Below, one piece after another: positions 9,801-24,800 of a stretch of DNA of 64,000 nt (positions are counted from its first letter, which is position 1; every line of letters starts with the position of its first letter). Location: the NCBI GenBank assembly GCA_004352715.1, contig SCFE01000010.1, positions 1,134,437-1,198,436 of the forward strand, in the 5' to 3' direction. The notes below the pieces were generated by a model that worked only from the letters and a program-made list of their open reading frames with translations, ran no database searches and was not told the origin of the DNA. The stretch comes from Hofstenia miamia. Lineage: Eukaryota; Xenacoelomorpha; Acoela. Position numbers and translations under genes: made by a program.

Positions 9801-12800
9801 CATTCAAATTGAATTGTCCTTGCTGCTCATCTAAAGGTAGTTGTTGAACGTTCACTTTGTACCTGAGTTTGGCAATATATTATACAATTGAATCTTTTTA
9901 AAACCGCAATCTATCACTGTAGCATAACTTTGATTTTCAGTTGAAGATTTAAACCCATGTTTTTAACATCATTACTACAATATTTTTCTAGGGCTTAAGA
10001 ATTTTATTTTCAATTTTAGCGGCAAAAGTTATTTTCACTTGAGTTCATTTTTCCTGCGAAGTTTTTGTCAAATATTTATTTTCAATTTCAAGCTTTTGGT
10101 TTATCGATATTGTAAATTTGAATATTCATGGAATATGGAAGCCTGGTATTGTCGAAATTTTATAGGTTTACCCTATTCTTCCTTGGGGGAAGTTTCTCCC
10201 TCTAGAAGTCCCATTACCTTTCTAGATTAAGTGAAATTTTTCTCATTCCAGTAGGAATTCGCAAATGTTCAACTTTTGCGTGCATTGACATTAAAAATTC
10301 TAAATATTTCGTTTTAATGTACATTATATAGTATATTTTAAATAAATCATTTCTGAATTTTTTAATGAACTACTAAGTATGGGCTCGTTTTATCGAAATA
10401 GTCTGTGACTGAGATCATAATAATATTTTTAATTTGTGTAACATATGATTTTTAAAATTCTCGTTTTTGCCGTTTTTTATTTCGTAATTACTTGATTTTC
10501 TTACGTTTTCAATTTAATCGATTGCTATAGCATAGTTTGTTGAAATCAATTCGTAATTCCCTTTTGAAGTTAGTTTTCAGACTTTCGCTACTTTAGATAA
10601 TAAATCATTTTCTGGAGTAAAACACCGGAATGAAAATTTATAACAGGGAAGGACAAGTAGAGGACAAGTAATTGTCAACAATGTCATTGGGAATACGTAG
10701 TATTTTCCGAAGATAAAAGCTGTTTCAATAAATTGGAAATACTTCAATAAATTTCGACATCGAAAAACAAAATATTTTGAAATGATCCCGTTCGCTTCTT
10801 GCTTAATCTGGTAGGCTGCTTTGGCGCGCTAAGCTTCGACTGGCCCATTGCAACATAGCCTTAGTTGGTTTCCTCCACTTGGGTTATCTATCAGTTTGGA
10901 TTTTACATGGGTTTCGGCTTGTGAATAAGCGATTTAATTAGGTGTGTGCCGTTTTATCCTGTTTTTGGGCTGGGTTTGAACCTGAGTTGTGTTTCTTTTA
11001 GAATATTTTTAAAGCGGATTATCTTTCCATTTTTAGTATTTGAAGTATTTTAACTTTATACTGCTCAGCATGTCTTTAACAATACAAGTGTTTTATCCAT
11101 ATTTTCTACACGTCTATTAAGACTTTTTGGATGTTGATACATCTTATTTGGGAATGTGCTTCCATCTGGTGATGGAAATTCGAGCTAAAAATTGTTCGTG
11201 TATCGGAAGTACTTGAAAGTGTTAACAATTTTTCAAAGGAAATTCTGATTTTTTTAAAACTTCATGTGTATATAATCAGGTTTTAAGTCCCATTGGATCA
11301 AAAAGTGACGTCAACTATTTCTTTTTATGTAGATAGATCGCACAAGACTAGATGAGCGATCTGTGCGCAAAGTTAAAGATTGTCACGTTTCAAGACGCGA
11401 TCTTGGGATTGTTAAATCTGATGCTATCAGGTTTGGCAAAAGTTGTAATTTAAAAAAAAACGTCTTAAATGTTTAAACCAGTTTGAATGTATCTACTTTG
11501 GTTAATACAATTTTAAAATTCTTTGTTTGAAATCACTAAGATTTACAATTTTTGGATCGGACCTATAATGTGTCAGCGGGTCATACACTCAAACGGGTCA
11601 TAAACCATGTTGCGGTTACATTTTATCAGTAAAACAGAAAGTACAAAGGAACTTCATTTAATCACTTTTAAAATTTGAACATTTGTTTCTAATAGCTGTG
11701 ATTTAATTGAATTCACACTTCTCACACCATTTCATCGTAGTTTAATAGTTATATCATTTTTCAAATGCATTCAATTATTTCACGATTTTTATTGTTCGCA
11801 CAATCGATCTACTGCAGACCTCAATTTATATTTAACCGTGTTTTTCAATATCTTTGGAGAAGCAAAGATGCCATAAAATCATTTGATTACTCCTTTCAAC
11901 TCCTGCCGAAGTCATTATGATTCGTAATGACCACTTGCGTAGTCAGATAATCTTATCCCTATGAATATACCAGTAGTTATAATGAATTTATTCATTTCTT
12001 ATTCTAGGCTGTTTACTCTTGTAGTACATTCAATTGGTCCCCGAAATGAATATTTTTGGACAATTTCTTGTAAGATAAATGAGCTAGGTGATTGGACCAA
12101 TCACAGGCTGAGATTGGCAGTTTATTTGATTTTCTCTCTATTATCAAATGGGTGTTAAATGTAAATATTGCAAGCAATTGGAGCAAGTATACAATATATC
12201 TGCTCTTACTGAGGTTGATTATACAGTGCATTATGCAGTACATTTAAGCAAAATATTTCCAGAGATAGTTTGACTTACCAAACAAATATATCTTCCCTAA
12301 ATCATTTTAAATAAAATGTTTATTGTATTAAGTGTTATCCCGAGATATTTTAACATAAAATGTAACAAAATTCGTACATTAGTAGAAGGGATTATTTTAC
12401 TTTTTCGACGATTTCAAAGAAAAACCTCCACATAAGAATAAGAAATGGTGTTTAAATATAGAAAATGCAATATTACCTTATTTCTTTGAAAATTTTTTCA
12501 ATGGCTGCTCTTACATGATCGCCATTACCTGAATAAATTATTTTATACTATTAATTATTTTAATATTTATCCAATCACTAACTTTGTTCAATATATTATG
12601 TAATATTTAATTTGACTCAGATTGTATATCTTAATGGGTGCACCCGACCTCGTATTGCAAGGATCTATCCTAAAGTCACTATTTTTTAATTTTATGCGTT
12701 AATGCATTTCGTTCAGACTGAATTTCAACGTCTTTTAAGGTTTAAGTTTTTTGTTTTCATTGTAATTTGAAGGTTGATTTATGTTTTTTAACTTCTCCCA

Positions 12801-15800
12801 AACCTCTATTTGGTCCGTACGAATTTGTTGTTTCCATGTTGAGATCTTTTGGTTGTTGCTTTAGCTTAGATGGATGGAATCCTACTTTTGTGTAGGAGCA
12901 GTGGTCCTTGTTGGAGTTTCCATTTGGAGTGCATAAAATACATATTCTTCATGGTCAGAAACGTGGCTTTAGTGGGCTTAAAATCTAATTCAAGAAGTAC
13001 TTCATGTCTTCAAAGATTGTGAATCGATTCACAAATTATACAAAATGCATGAAACCTTGAAGAATACGTTTGATACGATTGATTAACGGTTTGAAATATT
13101 TCACGTCAGTATGCTCGATGCTCTCATTAATACAAAATAATTGATATCTCAGTTTTTGGAAAATGTGACTTAGGTACTTCTTCCACTAGGCTCTACCATA
13201 TTTGGTGCCATGTTTACCCTAAATTATGTACTTTTTTTCAGTACTCTGGGAAAAGAAATCAGTATATGTAAGACGTTTCTTTACTACTATTGTTCCTTTT
13301 GACTTGATGATGTTTGTAGTCACCATATTTTTTGTCACATAGGTGATGATGCTTTTTTAAATCCCAATAAAGTAGATACTGTAGGTCCATATTATCTTGA
13401 ATTGTTTGATTTGACTTCCGATAATATGATTCACATGAGAGAAATTGACACTTCATTTTCTTCTAGTTAACATAAAACCAATTGAACTAATTTTTCTTAT
13501 TTCTATGTCTAGGCAACATAACTCAGCGATTGTCACAGGGTTTTGATGAAAAAAATTATCATCACCCTAGCGTACTTTAGGTCAATCAAATATTTGAGCG
13601 TTACAATTGTGTATAGTATTGATGTATGCCGTGATACAAATTCAAGTTCGTAAGCAACGGGTTTCGAAATTTACTCTTGGAGTATACTTCGCGATTATAG
13701 TTTATTTTGCCTGTAAATCTTTTGGACTTTGAATCTATTTCTATTAGTATCAGTTAAAATTTCAAAAATTTATCTAACATAATATAGTTTAAAAATCATG
13801 ATGTTTGATTGGGTCACAAACTCGACCTGAGCCCCATAAGAACTGTGTATAAATTTAGAACTATTAAGTTGTGAATATTGATTATAACTCGACTCGAGGT
13901 ATACTCAGAGCTGTAAAATTGTGAAAAATGAACTAACATTAATAATGTCATGACTTAATTAAGAGCTTTCCATTTTCATTGGGAAATTTATAAACTGTCA
14001 AGCAAAAAAGTTTCTTCCCTTCTAACGATTGGTGTTCAAGTGAACAGCTGGTAGCATAATCAACGGAACAAAATGATGGACGACATAGAATCTGTTACAC
14101 AATTGACTATGCCAATAAAATCTTTGTTCATACGCCGTTTACTAATGCGCTGCCCACTTTCACAGGAAACGTTCTTGAAATTTAGTAAATGAATATCCTT
14201 ATGTGCTTCCGTTATTACAGAAATAGAGTGTACAAATTTCCCAATTAACTCTATTAAGCCGCGAAACAACCGCTAATTTCTCTTAGCGCTATTTCTAATT
14301 TGGTAATTTCGGACTTGAAAAATCGGGGAAGATTATTTATATGAAGTTATCCAATAATATTTTAAACACAACTGCATCCCACAAGGGCAAATTTGGCAAT
14401 CAAACTATTGAAAAATGATTATTGAAAGTACATTGTCAAAAAATTAATTATTTCTGCTCTTTATGCGTGTTTCGAGAATTTTGGTTTGAAATGTGTCAGC
14501 CTTTCTAAGAAATGAGGTTCAATCAGCCTTTTACTCGTAACGAATTTTTTAAAAAAATCTTGAAAATCCGCCCAAAATTAAGTCAGAATGGGAGAGTTGT
14601 ATTTCAGCTGTGTTTATTGTAATTTTTTTGTTTTGAAAATTTTTGGTTGGCCAAATGCTACTATAATATTTTCTCTGCTTCATTCAAAATATGGCGCATT
14701 TTGACTGCCCTATTTTTTGTTCACTCATCGCATGTGTAATCTATTTTGAGCTCAATTTCTCATTAGAGCTGTAAGGAGTCATTCAGTCCCCTTGGGATTG
14801 CGAGCTGCATTGTCGTAATTCTTTCATTGTGTCAAGTTTTGATTTGTATTGCCTAATGACTTTCAAAATCATTCGCCACAAGTACTTAAAAAGTTTGCGT
14901 TTATCAATAAATATTATTTATTCTTCGTTTTCACCTCATCCTCAAGGACAGGATTCTCTTCATAATTATAAATATCCTCCAATTTCTCGCCTACAGTATT
15001 GGAAATGGAATATGTAATTTAACTCTAATTACCATTTTATTATTAGACTTTAGCTTTTCAATTCTTTGGCGTAATTTCAGAAATCCTTATATACATTTAG
15101 TTTTATGATAAAAATTATCAATAGACAAAAATGAGAATGTAAAAAATAGTTATTTTTCAGAAAGGGCAACAGTATATATTCAAAAAAGACTATTTTAAGA
15201 AATTATTTAACACAAAGACTATAGCCTGCTTTATCTTCTTTTGAATTTGTTGATAACTTTGACGATGGTAGCAACTTTGCATTCTTCGCTTAAGCAGGTC
15301 ATGATATGTAGATGTGGTTGTGTGCAATGAAGCAAGTTTAATTGATCAGCAATAGCTAATAGAGCGTTCCGGCGCATTGTGACCAAGATACGAAATTTAA
15401 AATTCGGTTCTGAATATAGTTTACAATGCAGAAGACCAAAGGAATAATATGCCAATTAGTTCCTAGCGCTGCATCTGTAACATCTCCAATAATGATAATT
15501 TTATTAACTGTTTGATGTACGGTTCACCCAATAGAAGTGAAAATATTCCACAATTTACAAATTTCCTAATAGTCTTGGAGAAATTTGTATGAACAGTTTG
15601 TGCCTTTAAAATCACTGAACAGATTAAGATTAAGTGATTTTAAGCTCCTTATAGCCAATTTAAATGTTTCTAGGTAATGAGCAATGAATTCTTACTCCAA
15701 GTTCATAGGTCGAAAAAATTGCCTTAGGATTGTTAATATAAAAATTACCCCCGATATTCCTGTCTAGAATTTCTTGATACAAAATTAATTTTTTACACAA

Positions 15801-18800
15801 ATTAAACTCTTTTTCTTAAACAAATTTAGCTTATCAAAAATACAAAATCTTAAATATGATTTTGTTTTGACGACCAAGAATATTATTTTTGTTTTCTTTT
15901 AAATCCTTCAAGATTTTTCAATTTCCGATGTCTTATTCATTCAATTGTATTGGCAATCTCATATATCTGATGGCAATAATTTTTCTAACTCCGCCCAAAA
16001 ATATATTTGGAACACGAATCATTAAAAGTGTTTTTTTGTTTTATAATTTTTTTATTCTATAAAACCATTATTTTTATCAATCTCATATTGCGATCAATCA
16101 ACATATTAATGAGGTATACAAAGGATATTTGTGTAATTAGCTATATGTTGTTTATGACCTTGTCAATTTTTTTGGTACTAGTGTGAATATCTTGATGTCA
16201 GCGCCAGTTATGCCGTCAAAGCATCAGAATATCGAATTTTATTGTTCTTTCTAATTAGCCGTGTTTAAGCTACAATCCGGTCAAGAGTTTTACTGTTTGG
16301 TGATGAATATGATTGATTTTAAAAGTGAAAAAGCCTAATCGAGATAGGAGTAACAGGCTTTTATAAATAGAATACTGCCTCGATGGAATTGAGAAAGAGA
16401 AAATAAAGTGCGAGGTACATTATTGGGAACAACTATTGTCTATGTTGCTATTTTCCATCACAACTAGCAGGAAATTAATGCGAAACGTTGTCGAAAATTC
16501 TTGCAGAAATTGAGTAAAATTTATTTTTTATAAATTATCCATTTTTGCAGGACACAGCAAGATTGAAACTGATGTTGGGGCTTTTTTGTCCTCTGCACAA
16601 TCCGAAGTAAAGTTTTCCCTTTTCACTTCGGTCATATTACTGATGATGCCCTAAATCCATTGATGCACGTCATGGTTTTAGACTTTACTCAATGGTGTTG
16701 TAGGTAAACTGTCTACAATATTTGCTTCACTGAGTTTTCCTTTATGCTTTTTGGGAAATTGTGTGGCTTTCTTCAATATAATGTATTATCTCGGCAAACT
16801 CTTCTATAGCGATTAACTCATATCGCCAACATTAACACCCAAGAAATGATGCCTTACTATTGTACAGGCAGAAACGGGATTGACCCCCGAGTGATCCGCC
16901 AAGGTTATATTGTTATCGCTCTTATTTTTGCATCGTCTCTTTCAGTAAATTAAATTTTTGTTCATTATGATGAACATGTTATTGATTTAGTTGAAGTTGG
17001 GTTTATGTCTTTGTGGAACAGCATTGTATCAGGTCCAGCCTATTAGAACTCATTTTTAATAATTCATTATATTAATAGACAAATTATCTACTAAATTTGA
17101 ATAAATATATTGTACCATGCGTTATTCTCTAAGTGCGGTTATCAACCCAAATGTTCAATTTTTTGCAGTTTAAGTCAAAAGAAGAATATAGAAAGTGTCC
17201 ATAATCTTTAAAGTTTGCAAGCAAATTTTCAACTGTTTTTGCTAATTTGTTTTATTGTTTTAAGTATGTTTAGGCTTTTTTACACTCCCTTCCATATTCC
17301 TTGTGCCTGCGTTTTTGGGACGCGTATCTGTTGGAGGGAGAAGATATGCTGCTTGCCATGAGTACAGCCGTGCTTAGAGTGCACACCCGTGCATTGCGAA
17401 GGGCAACCCTTGAAGAGCTGTCATCTATTCTTAATGAAGGTCTTATTTTCTATCTTGTTTTATATTTTAGGATTGATTAGTTCTTTGAAATGTCCAATTT
17501 TCATTTTAATGTTTGTGTTATAACATTTTGAATTCTTATTATTTTTTAGATTGATTTATTAAAAATGTTTTAAAATTCGTTTTAGTGAATCGTAAGCCCG
17601 AACACGTTTCATTTTTGTAGGCCGAGCTCAACCACTTTGCATATTGTGAATCTCAAGAACGCGCACAAATTATCGACCTGCTAGGTGATATCAAAATAAT
17701 AAATAAGATAAAATCAAACGAATACATTCAATGTAACAAAGAAACAAAGCACTGTATAAAAACAAAAGGCTTTTGTAGATTAAAAGACTGTCCCCTCATT
17801 TATGTAGTTTTTGTATAGAGCATTAAAATCCTGATAAAAATAATTACCAAACAAATGGTTTTGGCCCTTGATGTTTTCAAAATAATTTTTACCCATCGAT
17901 ATTTTTCTGTACTCAGTAACATTTCTCAGATATCATTAGGTTTAAATTATCATGTTTGCTTTTATGGAAGACTTTTACAAAAAGTTATCAATTGTGTCTA
18001 AGAAAAGTACACTATACGTACTGCCTGCCGATTTTTAGTACTTTCAGATAAAATGATACAATTAATGTTATAAAACTTTTTGAATTTTAGAAACCGATTT
18101 TTTTTAGGCAACATGTACTAAAAGCACACACTTTTATAAACGTTTTATTCCCGTACAAATTAATGCTTATTTTCCAGCTTGAAAATAGATTGAGCGATTT
18201 TGAATTTATGAAATCAATCGTTTATCGATTCGATAATCACGTGCAAACCAATATTTGATTTGATTGTCGATAGCTATCAACTAGTCATTGACTACAATTT
18301 ACTTATGCTTTTACGCTCCCAATTCTCAAAGAATATATGAATGTAAGAAGGGTGACTACCTAACTCCTATAACCTTCAGACGCTACCACATATCGAAGAC
18401 ATGTTAAGTCTAAAGACTGATTGTGATTAACACTGATATAGGAATTTATTTTAACAAATAACTATTGAACTTTCAAACACCACTCAAATTTGTCTTATCG
18501 TCTGGTCTGGTTTTTGAGGCCGCTGGTCCCAACTCGGTTATAAATCTTTTCTGGTCTTACATGTCGCCCTCACTATATAATTCTGTTTGAATACTTGTCT
18601 ATAGAAATAGTTGTCTTCCATCGAACTTTTTGTTCAGAGAGATTTTCTGAGTCTACGGCCTCTGTAATTTTTGTGTAAATCTTTTGTAATTTTGCTCGGT
18701 TGACATTTCGTTTGAAGTGAATTGATTTGAAGAAGTTAAAATTTATGAATTTTCAGTGTAGGAAATTATTGCATCCGATGTTATAAAAAGAATTATTTAT

Positions 18801-21800
18801 GACTAAATGAATTATCCATACATTTTCTAGTAGAGTTTATAGGGGTGAGCACTCACTAACAGAAAATCATAGTGAGGCAATATGTCGCCGCTGAATAAAA
18901 GTTTATCGCTTTGGAGTTTTATTTAAATATGTAGTATCAAATATTCAGCTCTAATGAGATTTATGGCGAGTAAATTGCCCCACTCGATTAATTTTCCTTT
19001 GAAGTCGTAATTTAATAACTATGAAGAACGCCCATGACATCTCCAATTTAATTTCATCCAGCAAAATTGAATCCGTCTCTTGTGTCAGGGTTGTCATTTC
19101 TAAATATTTTCATTGTGTATTTCAATTATTTTAATTCACTGACGTATTCATTTCATATATATATATATATATATATATAGAAAGGTTTTATCCTCTTTAG
19201 CAAGTAACCATTTGTTGATTTTCATAATTCTATCATAAGATCATAAGGTCTAATCCTTATCATAAGTTGTCGGACATTTGTCAACATTTTATTGATACAT
19301 ATTATTACCTATAAAATCCAACAGATCATTTCAAAAACATTTATTTATTTAAATCATGAAAAATATTTATTATAATACATAAATTATGTCTAATGTTGCT
19401 TATAATTGAAGAGAAAACCTACAGAGAATCTAATAAAACATACAGTGTCTCAAAGCAACACCACTGGTTTTCAAAACAAGAACGTAAAGCTATATAGAAC
19501 ACCTTCGTCACAATGTTGATTTTTATACAATATGGTGAAGCAAGGATCCATACTGAGGGCTCTTATCAAAAATTGGACTAGTGATTTTGCTATAGACATA
19601 GCAACGTTTAACACTTAAATGTGATTGATGAACACCGGATGATATTGGGAATCTTTTATCTATAAATTTGGTGATAAAGGCAACATTTCAAACACTTTTC
19701 TTCATTTTTTATTGTTGAACACTACATTTAATATGGTTTTCAATAAAGAAAAAATATTCTTCCAAGATTGGTTTTGTTCAGTTCATATCTGTTTTGCTTC
19801 ATAATAATACGTGCATTATTACATGCCAACATCATCGAGAGTATGAAATAATTTTAAAGTACACAGATTGTTTGTCTTCCAAATTTCAACAGAATTTCAT
19901 CAAACCTATTAGCTTTTTTCCTATAGGTCTTTGCGTATATATTCGTGCCACTACAGCATAAATATTACTGACAAGATACCACACTGTTTAAATATATAAA
20001 TATGCATGATGTCGACAAAATGTTGACAGACGTCGTGATAAAGGTTACTGTAAGCTTGCTTAGTTTTTACAATCATGTTTATTGTTCTTGGTATTTTTCA
20101 CTAAGAATATTAGGCTTTTTAAGTTAAAGCTAAAGAAAACCGGCATTTTCGTTTTTCACTTTAAATGAACTGATTTCTGATCATATCAGATGCAGGCTTG
20201 TTCAATATCGTATCGTCGATAATATCTTTTTCAAAAAAGCAAAAATAGATTATTTCAATAATGATTTCGTTCAAAATAGGTTATCTAGATAATCTAGATT
20301 TTCTTCCATAAAAATTATAAAAATTTTGAACTAAAATTACATAATTTGTTGTGTTAAGCCATTAATACGATTTTTTGAATTTATCAAGAGTAGCTAGCTA
20401 ACTAACATATGAATAATCAACGATGACGTCATCAAAAATACATTCAAATTTGCCTTTTTCATTAAAAAACGAACTGTTTCGATATTAACCATAGAATGTT
20501 TGAACTCAAATTACATAATTAAGTGTGTTTTGCTCATCAGTACAAATACTAAATGTATCGTGAGAGTTTACTGGCTTCTTAAATATTGAAAATGAGTGAT
20601 GACGTCATCACATTGCTTATTTGCACTACGTTTTTGACCCCAATATAGGAGTAATGATTCGGTGATTTGTCTATTAATGAGGGTGTGACTCATAGTTGAC
20701 ACATTCACGTAATAAATTATAAGTGCAATTTTTAAAGTATTCAACTGGATTTGGATTACGAATTAATCAATTTATACAGACAACAAAATTGATGCATCGT
20801 AGGTAAAGACAATTTTTTAAAATGGCACGTGCTTCAAAAATAACTAGGAGTGAAAGCTGGATATTTGGCTTTGGCACCAAAGTTACCCAGTCCGATTCTG
20901 AAATCACTGGTATACGTTTACCAACAAATGAACAAGTTATTCGCTGTTATAGATATTACCAGTTAGAAAATATTAAACAATTATTTACAAAGTATGATGT
21001 TGCTAAAATCGTTCTAGCCAAAATTGTGCCGTTCTATGAAAAGGCGAACATACCTATAGTATCATTTGATAGAGCAGTTAGGAAAATTATCGAATTAGCA
21101 GATCGAAATGCTAAGTTAAGAGAAACTCCTGTAAAAAGAAGATCTTCAGCCATTATGTTAAAAAGACTTGATGAAAATGAAGTCATGTTCAAAAAGACAT
21201 TTCCGCTATGGAAACCAGATTCTGAAAGTCTTCTTAATGATGAAGATAAGAGGTTTCTGATTTCAATGAAAACGGATAGGATTGCAACGTTTGGTGCCCA
21301 TGACACAAAACTGTGAGGCATTATTGAGAGACGACAAGAAAGAAAAGTCTGAAGCGAAAAGAAAAAGACGATCAGATGAAGATATGGCATTTTTAAAAGT
21401 GAGAATTTATCAAGATACCTACATAAGTGAGAATGAGAATGGTGAGTTGACGCCAATGACTGATGAAAATATGGTGACACCCAAGCGGTCCCACCACAGA
21501 ACGTCCAGACCAGGAACACCTGCCTTCATACCATACGATATAATGAGATCAGAAAAATTAGTTGCACTGGCATCGAGATTCAATCTCACTCCAACACAGC
21601 AAGCTGCATTTACATCCGCATTAATAGAAGAGTCCGGAGGTGATCCCAGTAAAATAGCTAGTTCTTATGCAACAGCTAGTAGAGCAAGAGTTTGTATTAG
21701 CAAACGATTGGCGAATTCTATTAAAGATGGATGGACCGCTCCAGACATGGCTTCTCTACATTGGGATAGCAAGAAATTGCCAACATTGACCAACAAATAC

Positions 21801-24800
21801 AAAAGCGAAGAAAGATTAGCGGTTCTTGTTGGTAATTCAGAAGATGTAAAGTTATTGGGTACACCAAGTTATCCGTGTGGTTCCAATCGTAAAGCTGGTG
21901 AAATCATATGCGAAAAAACAATGTCTCTTCTGGACTCCTGGGATTGTGCAGAAAATATNTTATTTGCACTACGTTTTTGACCCCAATATAGGAGTAATGA
22001 TTCGGTGATTTGTCTATTAATGAGGGTGTGACTCATAGTTGACACATTCACGTAATAATTTATAAGTGCAATTTTTAAAGTACTCAACTGGATTTGGATT
22101 ATGAATTAATCAATTTATACAGACAACGAAATTGATGCATCGTAGGTAAAGACAATTTTTTAAAATGGCACGTGCTTCAAAAATAACTAGGAGTGAAAGC
22201 TGGATATTTGGCTTTGGCACCAAAGTTACCCAGTCCGATTCTGAAATCACTGGTATACGTTTACCAACAAATTAACAAGTTATTCACTGTTATAGATATT
22301 ACCAGTTAGAAAACAATAAACAATTATTAACAAAGTATGATGTTGCTAAAATCATTCTAGCCAAAATTGTGCCGTTCTATGAAAAGGCGAACATACCTAT
22401 AGTATCATTTGATAGAGCAGTTAGGAAAATTATCGAATTAGCAGATCGAAATGCTAAGTTAAGAGAAACTCCTGTAAAAAGAAGATCTTCAGCCATTATG
22501 TTAAAAAGACTTGATGAAAATGAAGTCATGTTCAAAAAGACATTTCCGCTATGGAAACCAGATTCTGAAAGTCTTCTTAATGATGAAGATAAGAGGTTTC
22601 TGATTTCAATGAAAACGGATAGGATTGCAACATTTGGTGCCCATGACACAAAACTGGAAGGCATTATTGAGAGACGACAAGAAAGAAAAGAGTCAGAAGC
22701 AAAAAGAAAAAGATGATCAGATGAAGATATGGCAAAGATATTTTCAAAAGTGAGAATTGATCAAGATACCTACATAAGTGAGAATGAGAATGGTGAGTTG
22801 ACGCCAATGACTGATGAAGATATGGTGACACCCAAGCGGTCCCACAACAGAACGTCCAGACCGGGAACATCTGCCTTGATACCATACCAATAACGGCCAC
22901 ACATCAAGTACCAAAGTTGCGTAGATTTGCCAATTTTGCAAGTCTTCTTTGTTTCAAGTGGTGCGCAACTCTATCATAACTTATTGGACTATGATAAAAT
23001 CGATTCAATAGTATCGAAAAGTGCTCTCGCTGCATTTGATCGACATGACCGCTGAAATGGTGCCGATGGCCTTGTTCAGCAGTCAAGTAACTAATGATAT
23101 TCGCCAGAAGATGGCACAAAATCTGATTGATTGCCGACCTGATGAAGAAACATTCAATAAGTTGCCCCTTGGACGATTTGGTTCTGGATATGGCAAACCC
23201 ACTGTTCCAAAAGTGGATAAAAAACTACTCTCTGATTTAATAGGGGTCGACACTTGGTACATGTTCAAGTTGCTCAGACTGGATATTGACTTTCTTGCGC
23301 TTCCTGTTACTGAATGGGATACAAGTGTATCATACAATGTAGCAATGTCTAAAGTGAAATCACTGAATATTGTGAATGATGCTGCAGAAAGAAATGTAAA
23401 ACTTAGCACCGATTTTCTCTGCAGCTCGAAATTAGAGGCTCATTACCAAAACACTCTTAAAGTAGTTGAATCTAATAGAAAGGAAATTCCGAGTCTAAGA
23501 TGTCGTAAAAAATGATTATCTTACCTGCTGTTTGTTGACTGTTGATAGTCAAACTTCAATCAAGTTGTATAAATGATTGTTTGTTAAATAAGATTATTCA
23601 ATTTGATTCATAAATGATTACATGTTACATTGTAACTTACCTGTTGATATTATTGATCTTCATAATGATGTTATATCTCTAATATCCAATTATTTTGAAT
23701 TTTAAAAGGTTTCTTAACTGGTTTTTTATTTTATATTGTTCCAGTAATGATCACTTATAGGGTTGGTTAATTTAAATTGTCATCAACATTCCATTAAATA
23801 ATATCAATATTTAGAAAATTTGATGCATTTAGTATTTGTACTGATCATTCAAACATTCTATGTTTAATATCAAAATAGGTCGTTTTTCAATAAAAAAAGC
23901 AAATTTAAATGTATTTTTGNCTGCAGCTCGAAAATAGAGGCTCATTACCAAAACACTCTTCAAGTAGTTGAATCTAATAGAAAGGAAATTCCGAGTCTAA
24001 GATGTCGTAAAAAATGATTATCTTACCTGCTGTTTGTTGACTGTTGATAGTCAAACTTCAATCAAGTTGTATAAATGATTGTTTGTTAAATAAGATTATT
24101 CAATTTGATTCATAAATGATTACATGTTACATTGTAACTTACCTGTTGATATTATTGATCTTCATAATGATGTTATATCTCTAATATCCAATTATTTTGA
24201 ATTTTAAAAGGTTTCTTAACTGGCCTTTTTATTTTATATTGTTCCAGTAATGATTGCTTATATGGTTGGTTAATTTAAATTATCATCAACATTCCATTAA
24301 ATAATATCAATATTTAGAAAATTTGATGCATTATTATTTGTACTAATCGTTCAAACATTCTATGTTTAATATCAAAATAGGTCGTTTTTCAATAAAAAAA
24401 GCAAATGTAAATGTATTTTTGATGACTCAAAATAAAATGTTTTTAGACCAAGTGACACAATAAAATCGCCCAATGACATTGATTTTCCGATATGAGGGCG
24501 TTTGATGCACCCTAACCAGGGTGTGGATGTTTAACAACCCTCATGTCATTTTTTAATGAAAAGTTCTTTGTTAGGGCATTTGACTGGATTGTTTTTTTGA
24601 AGAATAGAATTTATAATATCTTATTAAATAGTGTCTTAATCGTTTCGAAACCCTTTCCAATCACTGTTAAATAAAAAATTATATCTAGAAGCTTATTTTC
24701 AATTTAATGGATTAAAGAGTTTCATAAAAATTCAGTTTTTCTAAATTTTATATTTAAAATCTATATTTATACAAGTTTTAAGAAATGTCATTCATGGGAG

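Larger units (their letters stand above)
20428..24426 (+). mobile_element. Transposon with long inverted ends and unassigned transposase, two partly merged copies
   Basis: The left region from 20428 (GTCATCAAAAATAC) is the inverse of the right region ending at 24426 (GTATTTTTGATGAC). Similarity extends about 70 bases inward, including GAATGTTTGAA on the left against TTCAAACATTC on the right. On the left, a unit of about 175 bp is tandemly repeated, and each unit ends in GATGACGTCATCA (20422 and 20598). Single Ns at 21959 and 23920 join duplicated segments: 20619 onward is repeated from 21960, and 23420-23919 is repeated from 23921. The coding parts are described separately. No target duplication was identified. 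Confidence 0.6.

Noticed and set aside
16557-16610. Possible TBC exon after ATTTTTGCAG
   Set aside because: The frame stops after about 16 codons and the flanking exons already join without a gap in the alignment.
21034-21519. Minus-strand ORFs opposite the transposase copies (also 22377-22664, 23083-23409)
   Set aside because: Shadows of the plus-strand coding sequence; the plus frames carry the coherent protein.
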